NCBI GenBank assembly: GCA_015499985.1
Contig: JAAAUF010000024.1
Span: forward strand, 39,847-103,846
Source: Haplosporangium gracile
Lineage: Eukaryota; Mortierellomycota; Mortierellomycetes; Mortierellales; Mortierellaceae
Length of the DNA: 64,000 bases
Direction: 5' to 3'
A model generated the notes under the pieces. It saw only the letters and a program-made list of their open reading frames with translations. It ran no database searches and was not told the DNA's origin. Positions 43,565 through 56,155 of this stretch are shown here, in pieces. How positions within the stretch are numbered: position 1 is the first letter of the stretch; the number at the start of each line of letters is the position of its first letter. The translations under genes and the position numbers were made by a program.

Positions 43565-45623
43565 ATGTCTTCGCGTCTCCATCGCATCCTGACATCAGCG
43601 ACAGCAACAACCAGAATTCTTCTCTCATCAACCACCATTATCCCTACTACTCTCACCTCTCCCTTTCGAACCTCCTCCCAACGCTCATTCGCATTCACTT
43701 CTTCAAGAATGAGTCATGCATATAACGTCGAGCGCGCGCAGGAGATTGCCGACAACTTGGCCGGGGTTAAGGCTAAACTGGACGAAATCCTTCAGAGCAA
43801 AGGCGCATCGGCCCAGAAGGTAATTTTCTCTTTGGAGATGAATAGATCCCACGCATGATTTTGATCCGCACACTCTGTATGGTCTCATATACTACCCGAG
43901 GACCGATCTTCTCATTTTCTTGCAGTAGACCGGAGCTGTAAGATATTCCTTCATATTTTGACTAACCACACTTGTCTCTCTCGCTTAATTGGCCAATTGG
44001 AACATAGGCGCGCTTGGTTGCTGTGAGCAAGTTTAAGCCCGCATCTGACATCCTTGCAGCATACGAGAAATCAGGCCACCGTAACTTTGGGGAAAACTAT
44101 GTAAGTCAGCCTCTCAAAATGTTTAAGCGGTGGCCTAGACACTGACATGTGCAAGTGTTACCCCTCTCAAGTTCTTTCATACATCTCAACAGGCCCCGAT
44201 CCTGATCTTACATCCTCTTTTTATGTTGTGTTCTTTCAATTAGGTCCAGGAACTTGAGGAAAAGAGCAAGGAGGTAAAGTACGCTGCGAGAATGCGCCAT
44301 TGGCAGAGATTTTCAATGGAAGAGCACTTTTCGGAAAGATATGCATTGTAGGCCAATGCTCGCGTCTTTTTTTTTTTTTTTTTTTTTTGGCATGTTTGCA
44401 TGCGGACATTAATTTTTTTCTTGGTCTGTGTGGTTTTTTGATGCTTATTCGGACAAACTAGCTTCCTAATGATATCCAATGGCACTTTATTGGATCTCTC
44501 CAGTCGAACAAGTGCAAAGTTATTGCAGGTAACGCTCCTGTCTGGATGGTCTGCAAAGAAGGAGGGTCTACGACTTTTTTTTTTTTTTTTTTCGTTTACG
44601 CGTACAGTTACTCTGTCCTCACTAAATATTTTTGTTTATCCTAAATATATAGCGATTCCTAATGTGTTTATTGTGGAGACGGTCGACAGCGCCAAGAAGG
44701 CAACTACATTGGACAAGGCGTGCGCGGGAGTGGCACGCGTCGAGCCACTTCGTATCTTTTTGCAAGTCAACACCAGTGGTGAAGAGAGTACGTATCACAA
44801 GAAAACATGTATTATTTTGAACTCGAGTTATTTTAGCTCATTTGCCATCAATTTTTTGCAGTACTGGCAATCCTTTGATACTTATCTTGCAAATTTGAAC
44901 TAATTCTTGTTGCATGAAATGTGAATAGGCAAGAGCGGAATGCTTCCAAGTGAAGTACTGGAAATTGCCCAGCACGTCGTCTCGACTTGCTCACATCTCA
45001 AATTGGCAGGATTAATGACTATCGGATCACCTAACCCCGATCTGGAGAATGGCGAGAATCCCGACTTCAAGGTAAGAGAAGAAGCGAGAGGAATGACAGC
45101 AGGGGGACCCACCAGCAAAAACAGGAATGCATCATGTCATTTTTGCGTCATTACGTTACGGGGAGATTAGGGAATGGAGTGTCTGCCCCCGTACCTCTCT
45201 TACTTTTCCATTTCTCCCGATCTCACTAGTTTGAAATGAGAAAAGTACGCTAACGGATCCGTGCTTTTTTTTCTTAATTAATTTTTTAGGCGTTAAACGA
45301 GTGCAGGACCACCGTCCAGGATGCTCTCAAAATCAATGATCTCGAACTCAGCATGGTAAGAATGAACGCACTAGAAGAAAGAAAAGGAAGCAAAGAGGTG
45401 CAATACGTAAAGGGAGACACGGACAGGGAACCCCAAGCTGGCATTGAAAAAAAAAAATAGTAGGCTACTCACACGACTAGGAAATGATACTTTTTTTTTT
45501 CTTTTGGAAAAATAGGGAATGAGCGATGACTTTCAGAGGGCGCTTTTGCAGGGATCGACCAACATCCGAGTTGGAAGCACTATCTTCGGATCTCGGTTTC
45601 CATCTAGCAAGACCGCTGCATAA
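43565..45623 (+). CDS. YggS/PROSC-type pyridoxal phosphate homeostasis protein
   Basis: Binds PLP and buffers its supply; no catalytic activity is known for the family. Exons 43565-43819, 44008-44100, 44244-44273 (30 nt), 44462-44528, 44653-44787, 44929-45071, 45290-45355 and 45516-45623 give 298 aa. Family landmarks: ARLVAVSKFKPA (PLP Lys93), HRNFGENYVQELEEKSKELP, IQWHFIGSLQSNKCK, FLQVNTSGEES, LAGLMTIGSPNPD, LSMGMSDDFQRALLQGSTNI and RVGSTIFGSR. Two in-frame starts exist. ATG 43565 adds 48 residues rich in Ser/Thr/Arg with no acidic residue, like a mitochondrial presequence; ATG 43709 (MSHAYNVERAQEI) gives a 250-aa cytosolic-sized form. Leaky scanning could supply both compartments. Confidence 0.92.
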
Positions 45624-47422
45624 GCATAAGCATGAGCAAAGAAGGAAGCTGAGGCAAAGAGTATGTAGCAACTATCGCACGAAATCAGATGGAACCTCAA
45701 TAGATAATAAGCATAAATATACAGTTTTTTTTTTTTTTTTTTTTTTTCAGAAATGTTTTTAGAGGAGCAGTGTGCGTGAATGGCATAATTTTCTTTCTGC
45801 GTTCAGAAGTGTTACGAAGTCTTTTTTTTCTTTCGACGAGCAACTTACCGAGGAAGAAGGGTGAAGGGATCCTTCCAATTGATGCCGCTCGTCTTTCAAT
45901 TTGCACGCTTGTATGAGTCCAACAGTAATAGCACCAGCAACAATAACAAAAGCAGCGCACTTGTGACACCATAGGGGTTTTTTTTACCGACAAATGCACT
46001 GGCCTTTATTTTCTTTTTTTAGGGGCCGCTCAATCCTCTGGCATTGGTTGGTTGCTGTGTTACTAGATCGTTTTAATCTGATTTCTCACAAGCAACAACA
46101 ACAATATGGCAACAAAAATTAACGAGAGCTGAGAGGAGAGGACGAAAAGAAAAATAGAACGTTCTCGAGCGGAAATGGGGAGTGGGAGGGTTAAATGGGA
46201 GGTAAGAGTGAAGAAATGGAGGAAGTGAAGGGTCGTCCGTGGTTGCGTCGTGGTTTGTCGCTTTCGTTTTGGCAGCGTCAACAGCAGATGACCAACAAAG
46301 ACGCGAGGGACAAACAAAAAATAAAGTGGATATGAGGCATGGTATGCGGCGAAGGAGGATGTCTGAAATCTGAATTAGTATTATTGTGGCTGTCTGATCA
46401 TTCGCTGCTACTGTTGATGATGGGTGATGAGTGATGATGCTCTGGCATGTTGGTATACTCGCCGAGCCTTCCATTCCTTCCGTCGTATCTTCTTTTCATG
46501 GCTGGAGTGGTCCATGTCATTGCAACCATCCATGATGGAGGAGGATAAGGAGAAAGAAAGCCATCGCCGAATCGGAAGGCAATTTAGCTGGCTGGAGTAT
46601 GTGTGTGGTGGAGACTGAGACATGGCAAGGTAGGCAGCCACAAAGGGGCAGGGCACTTATTGACACCCACGAATATGGCCAACCACAATCAAGGATGTTC
46701 TATTTTCGTGCCTGAAGTTATGACGAGTATGCAAAGCTAATAGGGTGAGAGTGTGGTATCGAGTGTGACGGTAGCGAGTGTGTGCACGGAGGGGTGTGCT
46801 TAGCAAAGGCGAGGCAGTATTTTTTTCTTGGGATGCAGCATTCGAAGAGGAGCGAAGTTGTGTTAAAGATGGATCCCTTCAATGGAGTATTCGAGTCTCT
46901 GCACAAAACACGAACTCTCACTTCCACACTTCTTTATTCATTCATCGACAGTCAGCAAACAATAAGTGAAAAAAAAGTACAAGGTGTGTGTCCCCGATTT
47001 TTCTTTTGGCCCTTGGTGTCGTAAACAACTACTTCGTTGTCTGCTGTCTATTGTTGTTCAATGGGAGGAGTGAGTGTGCACAATTGACAGCGGTGGCAGA
47101 ACACAAGGCAAGGCAATTAGCATTGTATCCTAATTATCCCTTTCATCCCAGCTCCCACTTTTTGCTCTCATAGGCGAATTCACTTTCCCCCTTCTTCGTT
47201 CTTCTTTTCTTCTCTCTTTCTTTTTCTTTTTCTTCTTCATCCACTTCCCTCTTCCTTGCTCAGGTCCTCCTCCTTCCCTCTCCCTCATCTTCTCTTTTTT
47301 CCACCTTCTCCTCTTTCTTCTACTCCTCTTCTTACCTCTCTGTCTCTCCGCATTCACCTCTCCCTCCTTACCCTCTTACAACCTTCAGTCGACATCCCGC
47401 ATCGGTGTCCGTCTTGTCGTCC
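45624..47422. other. Intergenic region before the Chs4-type gene
   Basis: No gene supported. The latter part (47160-47420) is a long CT-rich stretch on the plus strand, typical of a fungal 5' leader, just ahead of the ATG at 47423. Homopolymer A/T runs are frequent near 45725-45750. Confidence 0.5.
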
Positions 47423-49941
47423 ATGGCCGCAAGTGTTTCTTCAACGATCCAGAACGGATCGGTTCACCTAGAGTCGAATCCCGATCGGATGCTGTCCTCT
47501 GAGCAACTCAAGATGCAGGCCCATCCTGGCCAGCAGCAGCAGCAACAACAACAGCAACAACAACAGGCCCCACTGCAGCAGCAACAGTTCTACGACGACC
47601 TGCCCCCTCAACCTCCATCAAAAGACGATAACAATCAGTCTCCTCTGGACGAGCAGCAACAACAGGAACAGATGCAATTGGAGCAGCAACAACACCAATA
47701 CGAGCAGCAACTGTACTACCAGCAACAACAACAACAGCAGCAGTATGAGCAGGAAATGATGTACCAGCAACAACAGATGGCATCTGGTGGTCTCCTTCCT
47801 GGAAGTGCAGAGTGGCAACAACAACAAATGCTAATGCAGCAACAGATGCAACAACAAATGCAACAACCAGAATCGCCCAATGGCGACCAGTCGCTCCTGT
47901 CGCATTCTCATCTCAAGCCAGGCCACAAGGCGACCTTGCTCTCCTACACCCAGACACTGGAACTCTACCGCCAGAACGCTAAAAAGACCAATGATCCCGA
48001 GCTGCAGTTTGAGTTTGCGGCCTTTATGATTGATGCCGGCAAACCCCTGGAGGACCCACAGACGAGAGCAGAACTGTTTGACGAAGCCATGAAGCTCCTC
48101 CGCAAGCTGGCCACCAACGGCCATGCCGAATCGCAGCACTACCTCGCTGAATGCTTTGCCTCTGGTTTCGCAAAGGGCAAGCCCGACTTTGACAAGGCCT
48201 TCCCCCTCTGGGTCCAGGCCTCGAAACACGGGCACCCCGATGCTGCCTACCGTACAGGACGATGCTATGATGAGGGATTGGGCACCCGCAAGGATAATGC
48301 CAGAGCGGTTCAGTTTTACAGGTAAATAACTTATTTTTGGGATTTTGAATGTGTCATATTCTTTTGGCCTGTGACAACGGTGCTGTAAGCTTGTTCTACG
48401 AGTGTCCAGGAGAGCAATTAAGAACCACGGGGTGGAGAGTCAGAGTGTCAGAAGGAGAGCAATGGGAAGAGACTAGGGATCAGACCAACACCCCAAGGAC
48501 AACAAAAGAAAAAAAAAGGGCCATTGGATACTTCTTTGGAGTGCTGTAGTAGGATGGAGAATAAACAAAAAATAGAATCGGAAAGGGGGGAAAGGAGTAG
48601 GCGATCGGACAATGGAGATTCAAGGGGGAATGACGGACGGATAAAAAAATGATCCCTGCAGACATTTTTTTGGTTGTTCGACAAAGAGAAAGGCCAGGGA
48701 TGAGCCCATGCCCCGGGACCAAGGATTAAAAGGACGGACGCTTTGTTTCCTTTTTATCCGCAGCGATGTGGCGATTTATAAATCCAAAGGAGACAAAAAA
48801 GAGGGATCGAACATCGAGGGAGAAAGGAGAGAGTGTGTGATTATTTGTCTTTCTGTGTCTGAATGTTCATCAGGGTCTACACCACGCATACACGGATGAC
48901 TTTCAAGACGAAGCAGTACGAGTCATGCGTTGTTGGACTAGCATGGCGTTGAGATTGGACTATTTCATTGGGCAAGTGGACTTTATTGATAACAGGGTGA
49001 GAAAGAGGTCAGACCGCATTCCTTGTGCATTCACTCTGGCGGAACATCAACATCAACAACACCAACAATGACAACAAGAGCAACAACAACAAGATAAACT
49101 GGTATTAGGGGCCATGTAACCCTCACGACATTCAATCGGGCGATAACACTGGTCCACGGACAGGAAAAAAAAGAGATGATTACATTTTGGGGGTAAACAC
49201 GATACGCCCGTTTTTGTACCTGAATTGACCCTTTTTTAATATTGTTATCTAATATGGTATCATAGGAAAGCAGCGTCGGCTAATCATCCCGGAGCTATGT
49301 GGCGTCTGGGCGTTGTTACTCTGTACGGAGAACTTGGATTGGCAGCGTCACCCAGAGATGGAGTCAAGTGGTTGAAGCGATCGTCTCAGGCAGCAACACC
49401 CGAGTTTCCCTTTGCACTGTATGAATTGGCTCAGCTGCACGAGCGTGGTATCGAGAACATTGTATTTGTGGATCCCGAGTACTCTGTGTCGTTATACTCT
49501 CAGGCGGCCGAGTTGGGACATGCGGCATCTGCGTTCCGTCTAGGCGAGTGCTGGGAGTATGGCAAGCTTGGATGCAAACAGGATCCTCGACTATCGATCC
49601 ATTACTACACACTTGCGGCACAGCAAGAGCATCCGGAGGCATGTTTTGCATTGGCGGCATGGTATCTTGTGGGATCCCAGGGGATCTTGCCCCAGTCCGA
49701 TGCAGAGGCGTATATCTGGGCCAAGCGGGCTGCGGAGAAGGATCTGCCCAAAGCCTTGTATGCGATGGGATATTTCACAGAGGTTGGGATTGGCCCACGC
49801 AAGGATATGGATGAGGCGATTGAGTGGTACAAGAAGGCGTCTCTTGCTGGAGACAAACGTGCGACGGAGCGTCTTGAGGGTGTGCCTGTTGACGCCAAGA
49901 AAGGCGACAAGGGCAACAACGAGAAGTGTACCATCATGTAG
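47423..49941 (+). CDS. CHS4: Chs4/Skt5-type Sel1-repeat activator of chitin synthase with CaaX box
   Basis: Chs4/Skt5 proteins bind and activate class IV chitin synthase at the membrane. Exons 47423-48321 and 49266-49941 give 524 aa. An N-terminal Gln-rich region (about 30-155, with poly-Gln runs coded by mixed CAA/CAG) precedes a helical Sel1-like repeat array, seen as ADAQ-type units such as GHAESQHYLAECFASGFAKG, GHPDAAYRTGRCYDEGLGTR, NHPGAMWRLGVVTLYG, LGHAASAFRLGECWEYGKLG and LPKALYAMGYFTEVGIGPRK. The protein ends KCTIM: Cys521 with TIM is a farnesylation-type CaaX box, as in yeast Chs4 (CVIM). The single intron is 944 nt, far longer than normal here, but the exons join exactly inside one Sel1 unit (FYRKAASANHPGA). 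Confidence 0.9.
48322..49265 (+). other. Unusually long intron of the Chs4-type gene
   Basis: GTAAAT donor to ATCATAG acceptor, 944 nt. It contains CAA-rich stretches (49045-49100) and no in-frame coding extension. A nested non-coding RNA or alternative exon cannot be excluded from sequence alone. Confidence 0.5.
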
Positions 49942-50387
49942 TTAGTTGTAGTTAGTTCTTTTTTTCCTTCTTTTCACTCATTCCCCTTCTTTTTTCTTCG
50001 TTGTTTTGTTTTCGTAATTAAAAAACCATAATTTTTGTTGCAGAAACAGGGTATCCAATGAGTGAAGGGTAAGGAAGAAAAAAAGGTGGGGCACAGAACA
50101 AGATAATGATCGTGGGGATAATGAAGGAGAGGGAAGAGAAACAAACACCAACAAGGTTTTTTCTTCTTATTGACAAACAGCACACAAAGAATGCAGATAC
50201 GGGGTTAGGTTTGTTAGAGAGGCGAGAAGATGGTTGAGAAGAAGAAGCAGCGAGTAAAGAAATGAAAAGATGGGGGATGTATATGGATTGCAACCAACAA
50301 TCACATATCTCACGTCTAAAATTTTGAGGACACTGCAGGGGTGGCGGTGAAGAGAGGGCATGCGCACACAAACAAAAACAACAACAA

Positions 50388-50456
50388 CTATAACAACAAT
50401 CATAACAACAACCATAACAACAACCATAACAACAATCATAACAACAATCATATTGT
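50388..50456 (+). repeat. 12-nt minisatellite, AACAACCATAAC-type unit
   Basis: About six tandem units alternating AACAACAATCAT and AACAACCATAAC versions between the Chs4-type and CreB-type genes. Confidence 0.85.
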
Positions 50457-51281
50457 CAAGTTATGGGGGTATGGGCGCACCAAAGAGGGAAGACACAAAG
50501 TAAGAAGGGAAGAGACAAAAAACAACAACCATACGCATGGATGCTGGATGTTGTTTTGTGTCCATTGTTTTCTTGATGGTGATGCGTATGGGGTGTGGTG
50601 TGGGTGTGGACCACTACGTACCAGAAGCAAAGTGTCTGCGTATGAGAATTGAGAGAGCATGTCATTTTTTTTTTTTTTGGGCTGCAGCGCAAGGCAACTT
50701 AAACATGGAACGAATTTGAGAATGACGAAGAGAGGGGATGACTCGAGATGGCGAAGAAGAGTCGACTTTGATCTCCTTATTGTTGGTAATTCTTAATTTG
50801 ATCCGCAGAGAATAATGTAATTACTGAAGATCAATGGAAGAAGGGGAGGAAGGGCAGCAGCACAGCCATGGCATCCTCTGGAGAAGAAGGAGAAGGAAGA
50901 AAGGGCGAAGTATGTGCTTTCTTCTCCACTTTGTTCGTCATCATCTCTTTGATGGTTTCCCCCCCTTCTGCGGTGCCATTGTGGAAGAGATGGATCGGGT
51001 CCAGTCGGATATGATTTGGGCGTTGCTTTCTTGTTTCTTTTTCCTTTTTTGATGTTTCTTTTCCCTCCCCTTCGACAAAAGGAACAAAACGAACGAGATG
51101 AAGTGAAGGGTCGACCGTTCTTATTTTTTGCTCCCCCCTTCGCCCTCTTTCCATCTCTCATTCATTTCTTCGACTCTTTTATTTCTTTCTTCTGCCCTTC
51201 TTCCTAGCCTCCTTCTTAGCTCTTTTGCTCTTACTTGTACCTTCTATTTCTTACAACTACGCCCATGGTCATCGACCGTTA

Positions 51282-51370
51282 TTCTCCTTCTTATTCCCTT
51301 GCTCACTCTTATTCCCTTCCCCAATCTTATTCCCTTCCCCACTCTTATTCCCTTCCTCACTCTTATTCCT
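51282..51370 (+). repeat. 18-nt minisatellite, CTTATTCCCTTCCCCAAT-type unit
   Basis: Five tandem, slightly degenerate copies, followed by TTTTTC repeats (51402-51426), about 230 nt before the ATG of the CreB-type gene and probably in its promoter or 5' UTR. Confidence 0.85.
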
Positions 51371-51594
51371 GACACTCGTCTTTTTCCTTTCTTTCTTTCT
51401 TTTTCTTTTTCTTTTTCTTTTTCTTTTATTGTCTCAACCATATATCGGCTGTAATATTATCCCCCTCTTCTCTTACTCTCTCTCTCAACCCAACAACGAT
51501 AACAACAACCAACAGCCAACCGTCCTCAACACACTCCCCTTCTCCATCACCCTTCCTCCTTCTCCCTCCTTCACCATTCTTCTAACTTGCCGTC

Positions 51595-54500
51595 ATGGCT
51601 CTTCTCAAATGGATGGGCGTGGTAAGAAATACCAACACTCGCTTACACTCTCACTCTCACTCTACTCTTCCGTGCATTCAATCACCTTAACTTTTCCTCT
51701 ACACCTTCCAACCTCTCACCTTCTCCACACTGCCTAAACCCATACTCGCCGCAAACCTGTCTATCTATTACATTGACTACTCCTCTGACAATACTCTTCC
51801 TTCTTTCCTGTTTTTGCTTTGCCATTTGCATTCCATAACCATCACCCAACAAAAACACACATTAGACGCAGCCAGAGAAACCAGTGGTGAACGATATCCC
51901 CATCGGCCTTGAGAATGTAAGCAGATAACTATTGGTCGCACTGAAGCAACACGCTGGACACTAGACAACAGCAGGACGATAGCGAGAGCGATGAACCACT
52001 TCCAACAACTCAACTAAACTCATGCAGACAAGACGTTTCTTTGGTCTGCTTCTGTGCTTTTGCTCTCAGTTTCTTTTTTCTTTCTTTCTGCGGACCTTTC
52101 TTTCTTGGCGTATTGTGGTTGGTTGTGGTTGTGGTCGACTTCTTGTGCGCACTCGTTGTTGTTGTTGTCTTTGCTTGCTTTTTGGTCGGTGTTTGCCTGT
52201 TTTGTCCAAGTTTTTGTGCAGGAGTGTGAGTGTGTGAGACTGAGTCGTCGTCTCTTCCCCAACAACAACAACGACACAACAACAACAAGAACCAGCGACA
52301 GCAGTAGCAACATTCCCTTCGCCGTTTTATCTGTTGTCGGTCATCAGCAATAACCAGTCAAAACGTCTTGAGCAAAAGGAGGAGCAACAAGAGCCAACAA
52401 GGCAGCAACGTCTGTCGAGCCATGGGCAGTGTTTATTACTTTCAACCAACAACCAACAGGAACTTTACCATCAGCACCAGAAGGTGCTTTCTCAAGCACA
52501 AGCAGACTTTAAGCTCCACTTTTTCCTTCTCTGTCGATTGTTACTTTGTATGAACCCCACATTAACCCATTTTCGACTCTTTCTGTTTTATCCCTCTGCT
52601 GTGGATATGTCCTTGTTTACTTGGTTTTGTTCGCTGCTTAGTTTGGCAACACATGGTAAGGAGCTTTTCTCTTTGGTCTTGCCTCGAGTGGATGGGTTAA
52701 TAAAAGAGATTAAAGGTCTCAATGCGATGGCTAGTGTTTTTTACTAACAGGCCTTGCTCCCGCTTTTTAATTGCCATTTTAGCTATTGTAACTCAATCCT
52801 TCAGGCGTTATATTACTGTCGACCTTTTCGCGAATGTGTGTTGGGATACCAGAGCGGGACCGGCAACTTGGTCTCTCACTACCCACTCAGCCCAATGACC
52901 CCCAGTTTCAATCTCAACAGTAATGGCTCAGCATCGTCCTACTTCACACCCCAGGTCAGTTCTGCACCAAACGGAGTCATGTCGCCCAGCGCGACACTCT
53001 CGGCAGTATCAGGACGGAACCATCAGCGCAACAGCAGCAGTAACGGACCACCCGTGTCAGCTACAGGAGTGGTAGCTGGAGCCGCAGGGCAACGGAACAT
53101 TGTTGGAGTATTACTGCCCAACGGCGGTGGACCCGATCCTGATTCTGCACCTCAAGAATCCATGTTCCTCTGTCTTCAGGATCTTTTCCAACGAATCCAA
53201 AACCATTCCAAGAAGACTCAGTTCTTTACCCCTACCGCCTTTGTCGCCAAAGTCAAGAAGGAGAACGGTAAGGAGATTGATTGATCAAGGCATTGCTCAT
53301 CGGTGCTATCGTGTTCGCCTGATAAGGAGCAACAACAAACAAACAAACGCAATGGACTTTCTCTGTTTTTGTTTTTACACACACAGTCCAGTGGCAGACT
53401 AGTCTGGATTGCCACAATATGCATGCTAAAAATGCAATGTATGCCGCCTTTTCATTTCCTTTTCCCTGTCTGAATCTTCTTTCTGCCCCCTGTCAATGCG
53501 TTATAGAGTTGTTCAGGAGTACAATGCACCAGGACGCGCACGAGTTCTTAATGTTCATTATCAGCACCATTTCCGAGGATATCGAGGCAGACCACAAGAA
53601 GAACCTAAAGGAAATCGAGGACAATCAGCACAAACCAGCAACTCTTAACGGAACGGCACCGAGCAACGGCAATGGCATCGCAAATGGATCGGTTGGCGCT
53701 AAGAGTTCGACTGAGGAAGTGTCAATGACGTTGTCGGGTGGAGATGAGGTTAGGATCAAGGTGAATGGCGCCGATATCAACACCGTGTCGACATCAGGAG
53801 GTAGCACCCATGGGAACGGCCACCTTGGCGGTGGTGGAGAGTCAATTGGCGACCGATCTTCGATTCAGTCTGATAACACGATACCCAAACCCAAGGAGAA
53901 GATGTGGGTTCAAAAGTTGTTTGAAGGCCAGCTCACAAACGAGATTAAATGCCTCACATGCGAAAAGGTAACGAACAGCTGGTGTAATGCACCCTGTTTT
54001 CTTCGAAAGTTTGTTTGTTATGTGTTGTCCTTGTAGGTAGCGACGGAGTGTCAATCTAGTGGGATATCGAATTAACCATCTTGAATGACTTTTTCTTCCA
54101 AACACAAAAATCTATAAGACAACAAATAGAGCAGAGTCGTTCATGGATCTTTCGCTGGATATTGAACAAAACTCGTCTGTAACGAGTTGTTTGCGACAGT
54201 TTTCTGCCTCTGAGATGTTGTGCCACAAGGACAAGTTCTATTGCGATGAGTGTTGTGGACTCCAAGAAGCTGAGAAGAGGTACGAAGCTGTATACTTGAC
54301 TCTTTATACCCCAGGGTAATTCGAAACGCCATGCCCTGTTATATTTGAAATTGACAGCTCCTGTCGCCTGATACATAATGAATGAAAATAGGATGAAAAT
54401 TCAACAACTCCCAAACATTCTCTCGCTCCACCTCAAGAGATTCAAGTATCAGGAAGCACTTCAAAAGTATGTCAAGCTGTCATATCGCGTTTCGTTCCCT

Positions 54501-55801
54501 CTGGAGCTCCGCCTCTTCAACACTGTGGACGACATGGAGGACCCGGACAGGATCTATGACTTGAATGCGTTTGTTGTTCATATTGGAAGCGGTCCCCATC
54601 ACGGACACTATGTTGCAGTCGTCAAGCACCAGGACAAGTGGCTGCTCTTTGACGATGAAACTGTCGAGGTAACAAATTTGCAAAATATCAGGGGAAGGCT
54701 TTTACAATGTTTGATGTTATTATTATCAATATTTTCTGACCTGTTGGTCAATTTTTTACGCCCAAATGCCCAATTTTTTCCCCGCAATTTATGTTGTTTC
54801 CCCTCCTCGTATATACTAATATGTAGACAATTGACGAGACGGATATCCACAAATATTTTGGAGATTCCGCGCAGTTGGGATCAGGATACGTACTGTTTTA
54901 CCAGGCCCGAGACCTGGATATGAGCACTATTGTGCCAATGCAGTGGGCACAACAGCAACTGCCTTCTTCGTTCTCGCTCAAGAGCCCGATCCATGGAACC
55001 TTGCCCTTTTCACCGACGAATGGACTTGGATCGGCTGAGTTGGACCAGTATGGAGGACTGCTGCCCCATACTCAGCAACAGGAGCTTATTCATCAACAAT
55101 TAGCCAGTCGGCAGCAGCAGCAAGCTCAACAGCAGCAACAAAATGGAGGTGTGATGGGATCCCTGTTTAATGGCGGTTCGGCACCAAGTCCAGTTTCGCA
55201 AGCACACTTGACGAACGGCAGCGGCGGCGGCGGCGGCACTATAACAAGCGGTGGATCTAGGAGCCCGACGCAGATCCAGGACCCATCGATGCTGAACGGC
55301 CAAAAGATCACTAGCGGGTCGTATGTCTACACCAACGGGATTGCAGCCGCCGCATCACCAGGGCAGCAGCCACATTACACCTCGACCAATGGATACCATT
55401 CATATTCGGCGACGGGATCTTCTATTCCCTCGGAACCTTTACCTTTACCACGCACCTTGACGTCACCTTCACCTGCTTCCACTTCTTCACATTACTCTTC
55501 TTCCTATAATCACAACAACGGCCATGGAAACGGCCATGGATACGGACACGGACACGGCAACAACAACGGTAGCCATGGTCCCGTTCCACCATCACCCACA
55601 GCGACGTCCCACTCTTACCACAAGCCGTCATCGTCATCTTCAGCATCTCCGTCTCCGGTTCCACATACGACCATTGACCCTGCAAAGCTCAAGCGCGCCC
55701 AGAGCACACCGCGTATCAGCCTGGCTTCGGCCGCAAAAACCTTTGGGTCTTCGGGAGGCAAGTCTTTTATCGGCAGCCTAAGAGGAGGCAGTAGTTCCTG
55801 A
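51595..55801 (+). CDS. creB: Ubiquitin-specific protease of the USP12/46-Ubp9/13-CreB family
   Basis: Deubiquitinase; in Aspergillus CreB acts in carbon catabolite repression with a WD40 partner. Exons 51595-51621, 51866-51916, 52642-52655 (14 nt), 52783-53267, 53507-53967, 54119-54279, 54392-54668 and 54827-55801 give 816 aa. The Cys box is [20 protein letters not shown], with catalytic Cys31 coded across the junction TG|C after the 14-nt exon. [13 protein letters not shown] follows, then zinc-ribbon cysteines (CLTC and CDEC), and the His box [15 protein letters not shown] with [11 protein letters not shown] Gly/Ser/Asn-rich insertion (about 55-140) and a second linker (about 220-330) interrupt the core. 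The last ~300 residues are Gln/Ser/His-rich low complexity. Intron 2 is 725 nt. Confidence 0.92.
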
Positions 55802-56155
55802 GATTAAGACCGAGGTAAAGAATGGAAGAGCATAGGCACAAGGTAGTTCCAGACCCGGACAAAAACACATACAAAAAAAGAGCAACATCACAAAACCATT
55901 TACAATTAAAAACAAAGGAAATCTCCACACTCACTCACATGCATTCAATTTCAGTATGATTATTGTTTGATTTTGAATGTATTTGACAGATTAGAAAACA
56001 TGCACAAGAGGAGAGAGAGCGAAATTGAAAAAGAGAGAGAGCGTGAGAAAAAAAAATCGACAATCTGATAAAGCTGCAATCATCTCCTCTTTCCTCCCCC
56101 TAAAAAAAAAAGAGACAAAAGATGAGATTGAGACAAAGTGCCAAGGCTAGGCTGA
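55802..56155. other. Convergent 3' spacer between CreB-type gene and SIN3
   Basis: 3' UTRs of two converging genes. Contains purine tracts and an isolated ATCTGATAA (56063), which is probably a chance match given its position. Confidence 0.6.

Larger units (their letters stand above)
49942..51594. other. Intergenic region and leader of the CreB-type gene
   Basis: No gene supported. It contains a 12-nt minisatellite (50388-50456) and an 18-nt minisatellite (51282-51370), and ends in a pyrimidine-rich leader before the ATG at 51595. Confidence 0.5.

Noticed and set aside
46424..46660. Short minus frame with MDGCNDMDHSSHEKK reminiscent of a Ctr copper transporter N-terminus
   Set aside because: The sequence after it is basic and hydrophilic, with no transmembrane segments or MxxxM motif; no supporting exon was found.
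52022..52353. Overlapping frames inside intron 2 of the CreB-type gene
   Set aside because: T/G-rich translations without conservation; the flanking exons join in frame to the conserved Cys box without them.
56063..56071. ATCTGATAA iron-GATA match near SIN3
   Set aside because: Lies between two convergent 3' ends, isolated, and about one chance match is expected in the window.
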